Shown here: one piece after another, positions 53,360 through 61,990 of the stretch
Layout: each line of letters begins with the position of its first letter
Numbering within the stretch: position 1 is the first letter of the stretch
Source: Halarchaeum nitratireducens
GTDB lineage: Archaea > Halobacteriota > Halobacteria > Halobacteriales > Halobacteriaceae
NCBI RefSeq assembly: GCF_014647155.1
Contig: NZ_BMOQ01000006.1
Span: 264,301 to 328,300, forward strand
Reading direction: 5' to 3'
Length of the DNA: 64,000 bases
Made by a program: the position numbers and the translations under genes
The notes under the pieces: model-generated
Database searches by the model: none
The model's input: the letters and a program-made list of their open reading frames with translations, nothing else
Told to the model about the DNA's origin: nothing

Positions 53360-55519
53360 ATGTCGAGTGAAGAATCGGAGTTGCGGTCCGACTCCGCGTT
53401 AGAAAAGCCGGAATATGACCGGCTTGGATACGGCGACTTCGCAGAGGATCTTGCTGAGACAGTGCATACGCGAATCCCCTCAAACGAGTTCATCATCGGA
53501 ATATATGGCCAGTGGGGGTCTGGTAAGAGCACGATTCTCAACTTCGTGGAGTATGAGCTACGGCAAAAAGAGAATCCACCGGTCATCACAAAGTTCAATC
53601 CGTGGTGGTTTTCTGGTCAATCAGATCTCATCGAGAAGTTCTTCTCCCAGCTTAGCGCAGGCTTAGACACGGGTGGAGAGTACGACGAAATCCGCGATAA
53701 GCTTTCGAAGCTCGCTGATGGACTCTCCTGAGTCCCACTTTCTACGATAACAGGGATACCGTCCGGAAAATTCCTTGCCTGGCTTTCAGATACACTCCAA
53801 TCAGAAAATCCAGACCTAGAGGGGCTCAAAGAAGAGATATCGGAGGGCCTTAGAGAATTAGATCAACAGATCGTCGTGTTTATCGACGACATCGACCGCC
53901 TGACTGAATCTGAGATACGGCAGATGTTTCGCCTCGTAAAGGCGGTGGCAGATTTCCCAAACATCACCTACGTACTAGCGTTTGACCAAGAAGTGGTCGT
54001 CGAGGCATTAGACGGAGAACAGGGTGTTGGAAACGGACGGGCGTATCTAAACAAGATTATCCAGCTGCAACGGCGCGTTCCCCCTCCTGCGGAAGGCTCG
54101 CTTAACCACTTCTTCACCGAGCGACTAGAGGAGATCGTTCAGGACGACGCTGTTATTTTCGACGACACCACGTGGCAGTCAGTCTATCCGAGAGGGGTTC
54201 AGCCATTGATTCAGACGCCGAGGGACGTCATCAGGCTAATCAACGCCATAGATACCTCGTATCAAGCATTGGGGCGCGATGCGAACTTCATTGATATCGT
54301 CGGATTAGAAGCACTCCAGGTCTTCCACAACCCAGCTTATGAGAAGATTCGTGACAACCCATCTCGGTATACAGTCAGTACGCGGTCGAGCAGGTCGTCA
54401 GAGGACGAGGATTACTCCGAGCTGTGGGAGCACCTCGATGAAGAGGAACAAACGATAGAGCCGCTGCAAATCCTTCTCAGGTATCTGTTTCCGAAGGTCA
54501 AAACCGGGAGGCTGGCGATAGGACTCAGCTTTTCCAGAGACACTGCCACATATCGAAAGCAAAGGCGAGTGTGCCATCCCGATGTCTTCCCCTACTATTT
54601 CAGACAAACAGTTCCCAGAGGAGAGCTACCAATCGGAGAAATCGAAGCCATACTCAAACTCACCGACGACGCAAACAAGTTTGCCACCCAACTCCGGGAC
54701 CTTGCCTCCCAAGAGACGCAATCCGATCGGTCACTAGCTCATACGTTCTTGAGCCAACTTCCCAACTATATGGAGGATATCGAAGATGGCGACGAGGTAG
54801 TCAAGGGGTTGTTCTTGGCGGGAGACAAGCTTATTGAAACGGACCCCGCTCGGAATACGTTTGACGACGGTAATCGTGGGTATCTTCTTCAAGCGATATT
54901 CCAGATTCTGGATGGACGATCTAAAGACGAGAGCTTCGAGCTATTGCATAGATCGATTCAGCAGGGAGAGGCCCCCTACTTTGCCACGTATTTGCTCGGA
55001 GTGCTGCTTCAGGAGCACGGAGAGTACAATAGTGACGAGATCAAGCAGGAAGACAGGAAGCTAGCCAGAGAACACGTAGAGAACTTAAAAGAGGATGTAG
55101 TCGGCTTGATTGAAGAGCGGGTGTCAAACGACGCTCTTCTGGAAACGCCCAATGTATACATGGTTCTCACTCGATGGGCAGAGTGGGCAGATTCGGACAA
55201 ACCGACCCAGTGGGCCCAGGAGCTCGCTGAAGATAGAGAGGGGCTATTCACTTTGGTTCGGGCCTTTGTCAAAGAAGGACAGCATGGGGCACTTGGAGCA
55301 CCTAAACAAACCGTAGAATACCTCGATCCGAGGGATCTTGACGTTTTCATCGACAGCGCAGAAATACAGAGACGTCTCGAAGATTTCGACCAAGATGAGT
55401 TAGAGGAGGACGAACGAAAGCTGCGACAGCTCTTCGAGAAGGGGCAAGAGCTTCGTGAGGACGGGAAAGATCCAGGTTCACTTGAAGCGTGGCTTTTCGA
55501 GAGCCGAGGAGCAGATTAG
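53360..55519 (+). pseudogene. KAP-family P-loop NTPase interrupted by an in-frame TGA
   Basis: A single reading frame of about 720 codons with one TGA at 53729-53731. The N-terminal part (123 residues) has Walker A GIYGQWGSGKST at residues 47-58 and the KAP-typical FNPWWFSGQ. After the TGA the same frame continues (VPLSTITGIPSGKFLAWLSD) into Walker B VVFIDDIDRLTESE and the rest of the ATPase and helical C-terminus. No frameshift is needed. If real, the stop separates Walker A from Walker B and inactivates the protein. Reinitiation at the GTG at 53876 could make the C-terminal 547 residues. KAP NTPases include phage-exclusion proteins such as PifA. The DNA is less GC-rich than its neighbours, suggesting acquisition. 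Confidence 0.85.
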
Positions 55520-56166
55520 CCGGCTACCAGAAGTCGAATCTCCCCCAGCCACGGGATCCGAAATTCTGCCGTGCCCTTCACCCAAGATGGTTTTACTGGA
55601 GAGCTGATTCCGCCGACCTGATCGTAATACGAATTGTGGTCGCCTTTCGTGATGAAGCCGCTGTGTGGAGCCGGACAATATTCGAGCTGACGGCAACTTT
55701 GTGCGCCTTCTGTGTAGTCGTGATCTGTTTTACTGTACCAGTTTTCGCTTTTATTGACCCAGAACCGGGCGCGGTGAATAACGGGAGTCCGATTCGGGTT
55801 TCCAAATCGGTTATAGATGAGCACGTCTCCTGGCTTGTCGAATTTGCTGTAGCCAGACTGCTTGCCGGCCTGGTACGTGACGATTCCGGTACCGTTGATC
55901 GCCTGCGACGATGAGAATCGGTGTTCTTCCATAACGAAGACGAGATCACCGCGCTCCAGGTGTGGCTGCATGCTCCCAGATTCAACAGCAACTAGGGAAG
56001 GCCAGAGGCCACTAACTGCAAAAAGAACTAGCCCGACGAATGCGACGATAAGAGCGGTGCTGAGTAGCTCTCGGATGAATATGAGAGGTCCCGAATTACT
56101 TGTCCAGAACGCCGTAGCGGATTGAATGAACCTTTCTTTGAGATTCGGGCCACGACGATCAGCCAT
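55516..56166 (-). CDS. Signal peptidase I (S26 family, archaeal type)
   Basis: A 216-residue membrane protease with an N-terminal anchor (about residues 37-58), the catalytic serine in VESGSMQPHLERGD, a histidine in RTPVIHRARFWV, and an aspartate region KGDHNSYYDQ. These form the Ser-His-Asp set of archaeal signal peptidases. It converges on the KAP gene with a 4-nt stop overlap. It lies beside a secreted-protein gene and may be a dedicated peptidase of this accessory stretch rather than the housekeeping enzyme. Confidence 0.9.
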   Translation of the reverse strand: MADRRGPNLKERFIQSATAFWTSNSGPLIFIRELLSTALIVAFVGLVLFAVSGLWPSLVAVESGSMQPHLERGDLVFVMEEHRFSSSQAINGTGIVTYQAGKQSGYSKFDKPGDVLIYNRFGNPNRTPVIHRARFWVNKSENWYSKTDHDYTEGAQSCRQLEYCPAPHSGFITKGDHNSYYDQVGGISSPVKPSWVKGTAEFRIPWLGEIRLLVAG

Positions 56167-56351
56167 TAGGCTGTGAGATTATCCTACTCGATAATAGTAC
56201 TTCTCGACTGGATTTTGATATTAGACCATTTGATTTAAAATCAATATTTGAGTGATCTATCATAGTGCCAGAATTGGGAGAAGGTTGAGCACACCGGTGA
56301 TGATTAGGGTAACATATGAACTGGTCAATTTGTTTTCTGTGCTCGTCACGT

Positions 56352-57227
56352 ATGAAAGAGAAAAGCAACAATGTGCAGAGTAAGCGCATACAACAGTCGG
56401 TACTAAGTGAGAAGCAGTATAAGTGCCAGGCCTCCCGTCGTGGTATCCTCCGGGGGGTTGGAGGCGTAGTCGCTACCGGGACGACAGGTGCCTGGTTCAC
56501 GGGTCTCGCTACCGCGACAGAGGATTCTCACTCCCCTGTAGTTGTAGAGGAAGTCAAGAAGGTCAACCAGACTGTGTCTAACGACGTCAAGGAGATCAGG
56601 TACATCGTTAAGGTAGTCGAATACGATGGGGAAGGGAATGTTGAAGATACGACTTACTTCAAAGGGAGTGTGAACAAGAAAACCAAAACCAGGTCAAAGA
56701 CGATCGACACTACGAGTACTAACACCAGCGAAACCGAGGGGCTGTCAATTCAAGAAGTGAATAAGGCAACCTACGAGAGTTTGGAAAGCGGAAACGATGG
56801 GGCTTCGTTAGCAGGGCCGGTCCAACCTATGGATAGCGAGGGTGTTGTTGAGCGTCACAAACAAGTGAGTGAAACGACAGGGAACTGCTCGGTATACCGC
56901 GACTACTCTCATCAGTTCAAGGGAGTTACTGTTGAGTTCACGCAGCGAGTCAACGATATCGGAATTACGACCGCAGCCGCAGCCATCGCCATCTATATCG
57001 AGTCGGCGGGTATCGGGATCGCTGTGACAGTTATCGGTGCGGTTATCGCACTGATATCCGATACCGACTCGGTTACAGTCGGTGTGAACGAGGTTGACAC
57101 CGTCTTCGGAACAGTCCCAAATCAGAAGATAGTGGGTGCTGTTGGCTACGGCGTCACAGACGAAAGTAAATTTGTCTCACCATCAGACGTATCGGGAGTC
57201 GTCTCTGCGGGCCATCCATTCCACTAA
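56352..57227 (+). CDS. Tat-secreted protein of unknown function with hydrophobic segment
   Basis: A protein of about 291 residues with a Tat signal (ASRRGILRGVGGVVATG). A Thr/Ser/Lys-rich middle region (KTKTRSKTIDTTSTNTSETE) and a strongly hydrophobic, small-residue-rich segment (TAAAAAIAIYIESAGIGIAV and following) lie near the C-terminus. A start at 56316 would add 12 residues. I do not recognise the family. The layout (secreted precursor with a helical, glycine/alanine-rich tail, followed by tiny membrane proteins and an ABC system) resembles peptide-antibiotic loci, but this is only analogy. Confidence 0.6.
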   Translation: MKEKSNNVQSKRIQQSVLSEKQYKCQASRRGILRGVGGVVATGTTGAWFTGLATATEDSHSPVVVEEVKKVNQTVSNDVKEIRYIVKVVEYDGEGNVEDTTYFKGSVNKKTKTRSKTIDTTSTNTSETEGLSIQEVNKATYESLESGNDGASLAGPVQPMDSEGVVERHKQVSETTGNCSVYRDYSHQFKGVTVEFTQRVNDIGITTAAAAIAIYIESAGIGIAVTVIGAVIALISDTDSVTVGVNEVDTVFGTVPNQKIVGAVGYGVTDESKFVSPSDVSGVVSAGHPFH

Positions 57228-57284
57228 TCTGGCACGCCCCACAGAACGTGACCAATTAATGGTAAACGGGTGAAATAAACTGTT

Positions 57285-57494
57285 ATGAAAACGTCAAGAA
57301 GTAACGGCAGTGGACTACGAAGTCGAATTGGAATCATCGGTGAAAGCATCTTAATCGGGACGGTACTATTAGCCGCTCTTACAGCCGTTTTATACATAAA
57401 CGGTAACACCCTCCAGTTCAGTAGCATGGCTGGTATCGTCCTCGGAACGATGAGCGGCCTCTGTCGGTATCTCATCCAGAGTTATCGGTCGTAG
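57285..57494 (+). CDS. Small two-helix membrane protein
   Basis: A 69-residue protein with helices around residues 15-38 (IGIIGESILIGTVLLAALTA) and 46-62. It is 57 nt downstream of the secreted-protein gene on the same strand. It could be an immunity-type or accessory membrane protein for that product; nothing in the sequence proves it. Confidence 0.5.
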   Translation: MKTSRSNGSGLRSRIGIIGESILIGTVLLAALTAVLYINGNTLQFSSMAGIVLGTMSGLCRYLIQSYRS

Positions 57495-57518
57495 TCGTAC
57501 GCAGACAGTAGCCCAACG

Positions 57519-57977
57519 ATGACATCAGAGAAGACAGGCCGAGAGGGATCCACGTGGTATCGAAGCAGCTGTTATGGCTCGTACGTGCTTGCGATCTGTA
57601 TATTGATAGTAGCTGCACTCGTCGTCGGACTACTCGACCCACCCCCAGCCGTCGCGACAGCGGTCCGCGTACTCATCACTGAACTCACACTGAACAATCA
57701 GGCGGTGACGACAGTCCTGTTCGTCGGACTCCCGCTCGTACTCGCAGGTACAGTCTATCTTCGCGCCGTTAGCGTGCGCACACCCACAATCATCCTCGCT
57801 GCGTTCGCCACTCCCTGCCTCCTCGTCGCTGGCTGGGCCACATACAGCCGGGTCGCGACCACTCCCGGCGTCGCGTGGAGCGGCGTCCTCACGCTCGCTG
57901 TCGGGACGCTCCTCGCAGTCATCGTCCTCACAGACGCCGTCCTTGAACGTCTCGCGGCCCCAAGTCGGTGGCACTAA
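57519..57977 (+). CDS. Hypothetical four-helix membrane protein
   Basis: A 152-residue protein with about four hydrophobic helices (YVLAICILIVAALVVGLLDP, AVTTVLFVGLPLVLAGTVYL, IILAAFATPCLLVAGWA, VLTLAVGTLLAVIVLTDAVL). GC content is back to the normal high level here. It begins 24 nt after the preceding small gene. Family not recognised. Confidence 0.6.
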   Translation: MTSEKTGREGSTWYRSSCYGSYVLAICILIVAALVVGLLDPPPAVATAVRVLITELTLNNQAVTTVLFVGLPLVLAGTVYLRAVSVRTPTIILAAFATPCLLVAGWATYSRVATTPGVAWSGVLTLAVGTLLAVIVLTDAVLERLAAPSRWH

Positions 57978-58070
57978 CTAAACCAGTCCCTGTTTGGAAG
58001 TCTCAGCAACGGTCCAGCGTCATCGTACTGACCGTGAACGCTTTTGCATACCAGCCTAGTAACAAGTCGC

Positions 58071-58139
58071 ATGGCCCTCCAGATCAACAGCTTCGAGACT
58101 CCACGAGTCACTTCGAACTCCAGCGGTGAGCACCAATGA
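58071..58139 (+). CDS. Possible 22-residue leader ORF ahead of the ABC ATPase
   Basis: A frame starting MALQINSFETPRV at 58071 ends in TGA at 58137-58139, overlapping the ATPase ATG (58136) as ATGA. A CTTTTGCATA element at 58041-58050 places its ATG where a leaderless transcript would begin. Its most likely role is translational coupling; a functional peptide cannot be excluded. Confidence 0.3.
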   Translation: MALQINSFETPRVTSNSSGEHQ

Positions 58140-59068
58140 GTGCCATTGAGACAGCTGGGCTCACCAAGCGTTACGATGGCACCCCCGCGGTCTCCGATCT
58201 CGATCTCACCGTTCACACTGGAGAAGTGTACGGGTTCCTCGGCCCAAACGGCGCCGGGAAGTCCACCACCATCGACATGCTGATGGACTACACACGTCCG
58301 AGCGCGGGCCAGGCGACGATCTTCGGGCAGGACGTTCGCGACGACGCGAGCGCGATTCACGCCCGCACAGGCATCCTTCCGGACCGCTTTGGCGTCTACG
58401 GATCGCTCACCGGGCGCGAGCACCTCGACTATATCCTCGACGCCAACGACGCCACCGGCGACCCCGAAACCATCCTCGGTCGCGTCGGGCTCAGTGACGC
58501 AATCGACCAACGGGCGGGTGGCTACTCGAAGGGGATGCAACAGCGGCTTGGGCTCGCGATGGCGATCGCCGGCGACCCCGACCTCCTGATCCTCGATGAG
58601 CCGTTCTCCGGTCTCGACCCTTATGGAGTTCGGCTCGTTCGCGACGTGGTGGCCGCCGAACGCGACCGTGGCGCAACGGTCTTTTTCTCCAGTCACGTCC
58701 TCGATCAGGTCGAACGCATCTGTGACCGCGTCGGCCTCCTCGCTGACGGGGAGCTCGTCGCCGAGGGCACCCCCGCAGAACTCCGTGCAACCGCCGGTGT
58801 CGAGAGCCGCCTCCACGTCGATACCGACGTCGACGACACCGCACTCACGGCCGTTCGAAACGTCGACGGGGTCACATACGTCACGCGAACGGACGCCGGC
58901 GTCGAGATCGCGTGCGGTGCAGAGAGTCGCTATCACGCGCTCAACACACTCGCCGACGCGGGCGCACCGATCCGGACGTTCAATGTCGACACGGGCACTA
59001 TCGAGGATGCGTTCGTCGCGATGGCTGACGCCCAGCGGGAAGCGACACGTGGCCGCGACGACGCGTAA
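58136..59068 (+). CDS. ABC transporter ATP-binding protein
   Basis: A 310-residue ATPase. Walker A GFLGPNGAGKSTTIDM, signature YSKGMQQRLGLAMAIAG, Walker B LLILDEPFSGLDPYG, then switch SSHVLDQVERICD, followed by a C-terminal domain as in NatA/CcmA-type exporters. It ends directly against the stop of the opposing permease gene (59068/59069). The pair probably forms one exporter although the two genes are convergently transcribed. Substrate unknown. Confidence 0.93.
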   Translation: MSAIETAGLTKRYDGTPAVSDLDLTVHTGEVYGFLGPNGAGKSTTIDMLMDYTRPSAGQATIFGQDVRDDASAIHARTGILPDRFGVYGSLTGREHLDYILDANDATGDPETILGRVGLSDAIDQRAGGYSKGMQQRLGLAMAIAGDPDLLILDEPFSGLDPYGVRLVRDVVAAERDRGATVFFSSHVLDQVERICDRVGLLADGELVAEGTPAELRATAGVESRLHVDTDVDDTALTAVRNVDGVTYVTRTDAGVEIACGAESRYHALNTLADAGAPIRTFNVDTGTIEDAFVAMADAQREATRGRDDA

Positions 59069-60946
59069 TCAGTCGAGGGGACGTCGCTGATAGACGACCA
59101 TCGCGACGGCCACCGGAAGCGCGAACCAGAGGAGGAGTTCCCCGAACGCGACAGCCGGATGCAGATACCACGCGGGGACGTCCGCGCCATAGGCCGTCTT
59201 CACGACGACCGTGTTGGTGAAGACGTCCGGTTGGAGATCGGTAATGACGCCCATCGCGTTCCCGGCGGAGTTCGGGACATCGAGGATCGCGTTCGTCACG
59301 ACGCGATAGAGTGAGATTGGCGGGAGCCATCGAAGCAGGAGATAGGTCGGGCTTGCGGGTGGGGCAAAGCCACTCACTGCCGTCCCAGTGAGTGCCTGAT
59401 AGAGTGCGTTCGAGAGTTGGAACCAGGCCAGATACAGGCCGCCCGAGACGAGGATGATGATGCCTGCGAGCGACTGCCGACGCGTCAGTGTCGAGAGGGC
59501 GACGCCGAGGCCGGTCAGACAGAAGAAGAATACGACCGTCGCCGCGAGAAACGCAAGGAGCGTGCCCGGTGCCACGAAACCGTAGCGGGGTGCAGCGACG
59601 AGACACGTTCCAATCACTGCGAGCACGAGCGGAAGTGTGATCGCGCTCGCTCGGCCGATAATGAGTCCGATGAGGGTCTCTCCGCGAGAGATTGCGGTTC
59701 CAGCAGTCACACGGAGGCTTCCAGAGTCGCGTTCAGCGACGACAACACGGAAGGTCAGCAGAAGGGTCCCAACCCCGCCAAGGAATCCGAGCGGCGTCTG
59801 CAGGCCAGCGAGTGGCACGCGTGGCCCGAGCGCGTCACGAATCAGTGCCGAGGGGGAAAGGCTGAGCACGCCGGCAACAAGGACCATCGCACCGAGCACC
59901 CAGATACCAGGACGATGGGTGAGCCGCCGAAATTCACGGCGCGCGAGCGGTTGCCATCGTCCAGGAAGCACATCGACCCAGCCCCCACGGCCGGTTACGG
60001 CACTGAGCGGGATCGCACCGAATCGGCGAACTGACGGGCGTTTCGTCCAGAGCCGTCGAAGGAGACCAGTGTTGCCGCCCGGGGTGAGATCGCCGCGCCG
60101 GATCCCGACAACGCCGCCGAGCAGTGCGATCGTGGGCCACGCGAGAAGAATAGGGATACCAACCCACGCTGGAAGCGGTGGGGTCGCCGCTGCGAGTGTC
60201 CCGTGCTCGTGGAGCGCGTCGCTAACCTGAAGCGCAGCGCTTCCGGGCCCGACCGGGACGCCCAAAAGCCAGTCGGTAACGACGTAATAGGCGCTCGGAA
60301 GGGAGATCCATTTGAGAGCCTGAAACAGCTCCGGCTTCGCCATTTCGTTCCCCGGTGACGAGCCCGTGATGAGACCCCAGAGGAGGGCGGTCGTCAGATC
60401 GCTCCAGAAGACACTGAGAAAGAGCGTTAGGCCGAACGTGATGGCGGCCGCACGCGTCGTTGAGGACTCGACGGCCGATATCGCGACGGTGACGGCTGTC
60501 CAGGCGAAGACATAGATACTCGAGAGAGCGAGCAGTCCGACGAACATCGGGAGTGAAAAGCGGCCGTAGGCGAACACACTATACCCAACGAGTAGCGGGG
60601 TGGTGGCGAGGACGGGGCCGGCGAGAGCAGCGCTGCGACCGATCGTCTTCCCGAGAACGAGATCAGCGCGGGAGAGTTCGGTGCCGAGGAGGACGCGAGC
60701 GGTGCCGGTCTCGCGTTCGCCGATGATTGAGCGGAAGCCGAGCGCGGCAGCAGCAAAGGGAACGACGATTGCGACGGCGGCTTGCGCACGCGGGAACGCG
60801 ACGGCAGTCCCGAGCCCCTGGACGACGTTCGAGTCGAAGGCTGTCGGGAGGCGGCTGACGAGGACGAGACACAGGCCAATCAGCCATGGTGTCTTCCCAC
60901 GAATACACCGTCGAAATTCGGCTCGTGCGACTGGCATGGAGGGCAT
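59069..60946 (-). CDS. Double ABC-2 type permease
   Basis: A 625-residue membrane protein built of two ABC-2 permease halves in tandem. Each has a charged N-terminal elbow (residues 5-20 ARAEFRRCIRG; residues about 338-350 ARREFRRLTHR) and the conserved acidic loop (IIGERETGTARVLLGTELSR and VVAERDSGSLRVTAGTAISR). About twelve helices. Being a fused dimer, one copy completes a transporter with two ATPase subunits. An ATG at 60937 is an alternative start; ATTATTATTC near 60966-60976 is the probable promoter. Confidence 0.88.
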   Translation of the reverse strand: MPSMPVARAEFRRCIRGKTPWLIGLCLVLVSRLPTAFDSNVVQGLGTAVAFPRAQAAVAIVVPFAAAALGFRSIIGERETGTARVLLGTELSRADLVLGKTIGRSAALAGPVLATTPLLVGYSVFAYGRFSLPMFVGLLALSSIYVFAWTAVTVAISAVESSTTRAAAITFGLTLFLSVFWSDLTTALLWGLITGSSPGNEMAKPELFQALKWISLPSAYYVVTDWLLGVPVGPGSAALQVSDALHEHGTLAAATPPLPAWVGIPILLAWPTIALLGGVVGIRRGDLTPGGNTGLLRRLWTKRPSVRRFGAIPLSAVTGRGGWVDVLPGRWQPLARREFRRLTHRPGIWVLGAMVLVAGVLSLSPSALIRDALGPRVPLAGLQTPLGFLGGVGTLLLTFRVVVAERDSGSLRVTAGTAISRGETLIGLIIGRASAITLPLVLAVIGTCLVAAPRYGFVAPGTLLAFLAATVVFFFCLTGLGVALSTLTRRQSLAGIIILVSGGLYLAWFQLSNALYQALTGTAVSGFAPPASPTYLLLRWLPPISLYRVVTNAILDVPNSAGNAMGVITDLQPDVFTNTVVVKTAYGADVPAWYLHPAVAFGELLLWFALPVAVAMVVYQRRPLD

Positions 60947-61006
60947 AGAGGCGGGTGTGCGCCCGAGAATAATAATGCCTCCTGGTATCAGAAGGTCAAC
61001 TAGAAA

Positions 61007-61040
61007 TTGACATCCTTCCCGCCCTGAACGGCGGGGTTTT
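61007..61040. mobile_element. Orphan IS200/IS605-type end hairpin
   Basis: TTGACATCC followed by the hairpin CCCGCC-CTGAAC-GGCGGG (61018-61035) and a T-rich stretch matches the conserved terminal structure of haloarchaeal IS200/IS605 (TnpB) elements. No tnpA or tnpB reading frame adjoins it, so it is a solo end or tiny remnant, possibly also serving as terminator for the permease side. Confidence 0.5.
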
Positions 61041-61118
61041 ACCTTGTAACATCCATAAACTTCGACTCTTTGAAGACGTACTTGTTACTGCTCTATCTAA
61101 AAGACTCGTTAGTGCATA

Positions 61119-61210
61119 TGTGTATTGAACTGTTATCCGGGGTGAACACGCTTCATCGCCGAGGTGGACGACGCCATCGAGGTGTGTATTGAACTGTTAT
61201 CCGGGGTGAA
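61119..61210. repeat. 28-bp direct repeat pair with 36-bp spacer (CRISPR- or iteron-like)
   Basis: Two identical 28-bp copies (61119-61146 and 61183-61210), beginning TGTGTATTGAAC and ending ATCCGGGGTGAA, are separated by 36 bp of unique GC-rich sequence. Repeat and spacer sizes are within the CRISPR range, but there are only two copies, no leader that I recognise and no cas genes. The repeat end ATCCGGGGTG also occurs in the first origin-box-like repeat at 63254, so an iteron-type function is an alternative. Confidence 0.55.
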
Positions 61211-61242
61211 TATACTCTCTGAGAGAAACTATGCGGGTGTAG

Positions 61243-61449
61243 ATGAGCGTTTTAAACCGGATTCGAGCAGCAAAAGGTGCTGAGGATGATTCAACACCCC
61301 CGTATTTTGGAGTGAAGGTAATGCTCTTGGGTACGAATTTCACCGTATTCAGTCTCGTTTTCGGAGTTGATCTGGTAGCGTATCTCGGGTTGGCAATTAC
61401 TCTTCTTGGTTTTTTATTGAGTAGTTTAATCGCCTCCTTCGATATCTAA
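61243..61449 (+). CDS. Small membrane protein
   Basis: A 68-residue protein with a charged N-terminus and two hydrophobic helices (MLLGTNFTVFSLVFGVDL and YLGLAITLLGFLLSSLIASF). It starts 33 nt after the second 28-bp repeat. Family not recognised; low GC content like the surrounding accessory DNA. Confidence 0.45.
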   Translation: MSVLNRIRAAKGAEDDSTPPYFGVKVMLLGTNFTVFSLVFGVDLVAYLGLAITLLGFLLSSLIASFDI

Positions 61450-61509
61450 TAGTTTACCTCCCCGTTAGCGGCTGAAGACTTCGACAAACTCGGAGGCAGA
61501 AAAAGAGAT

Positions 61510-61770
61510 ATGACGCTCTATCTGATTAGCTGTAGATTACGGGATATGATTGAGGCAGCGGCATACTTGATAGTAGCAGGATCACTTAGTGCTGTTTTCC
61601 TCCGTGGCAAATGGTCATTAGGAAACCGAGTTACGCTGGGTTCGATAGTATTTGCTCTGCTAGTGGCTGCATTTGATGATGTCACTAACCTAATCGCATC
61701 GGATATAGTCGTATTTGTCCTCGTCGCTAGTCTAGGCGTCACTATTTTTGGACATATATACTCTCGATAA
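61510..61770 (+). CDS. Small membrane protein
   Basis: An 86-residue protein with two or three hydrophobic helices (AAAYLIVAGSLSAVFLRG, VTLGSIVFALLVAAFDD, IVVFVLVASLGVTIFGHIY). An ATG at 61546 (MIEAAAYL) is an alternative start. It may be paired with the preceding small membrane gene. Function unknown. Confidence 0.45.
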   Translation: MTLYLISCRLRDMIEAAAYLIVAGSLSAVFLRGKWSLGNRVTLGSIVFALLVAAFDDVTNLIASDIVVFVLVASLGVTIFGHIYSR

Positions 61771-61782
61771 CTACAATGCGAA

Positions 61783-61938
61783 TTGAGCGAGGACAGTCCG
61801 AGAGACGAACTGATCACCCTCAATGCCGAGGCGTACATCGTCAACGCCGAGGAGTGGTCCACAGGGAGACAGAGAGAATCTATAAGTCTCGTAAATCGGA
61901 TTAACGAAGTCAACGGGTTCTCCAAACGAGCTTACTGA
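61783..61938 (+). CDS. Weak candidate small ORF
   Basis: A 51-residue frame with a TTG start 23-30 nt after CATATATA (61753-61760) reads SEDSPRDELITLNAEAYIVN and continues with NAEEWSTG, an acidic, coding-like stretch. The non-ATG start and lack of a known family make it uncertain; it may be a gene fragment. Confidence 0.25.
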   Translation: MSEDSPRDELITLNAEAYIVNAEEWSTGRQRESISLVNRINEVNGFSKRAY

Positions 61939-61990
61939 ACCTCTCAAGGAGAACACGGTCAAGGGTTGTGAGCACTTGAACGATACCGAA

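Noticed and set aside
61119..61210. Calling a CRISPR array outright
   Set aside because: Only two repeats, no cas genes and no recognised leader; listed as a repeat pair instead.
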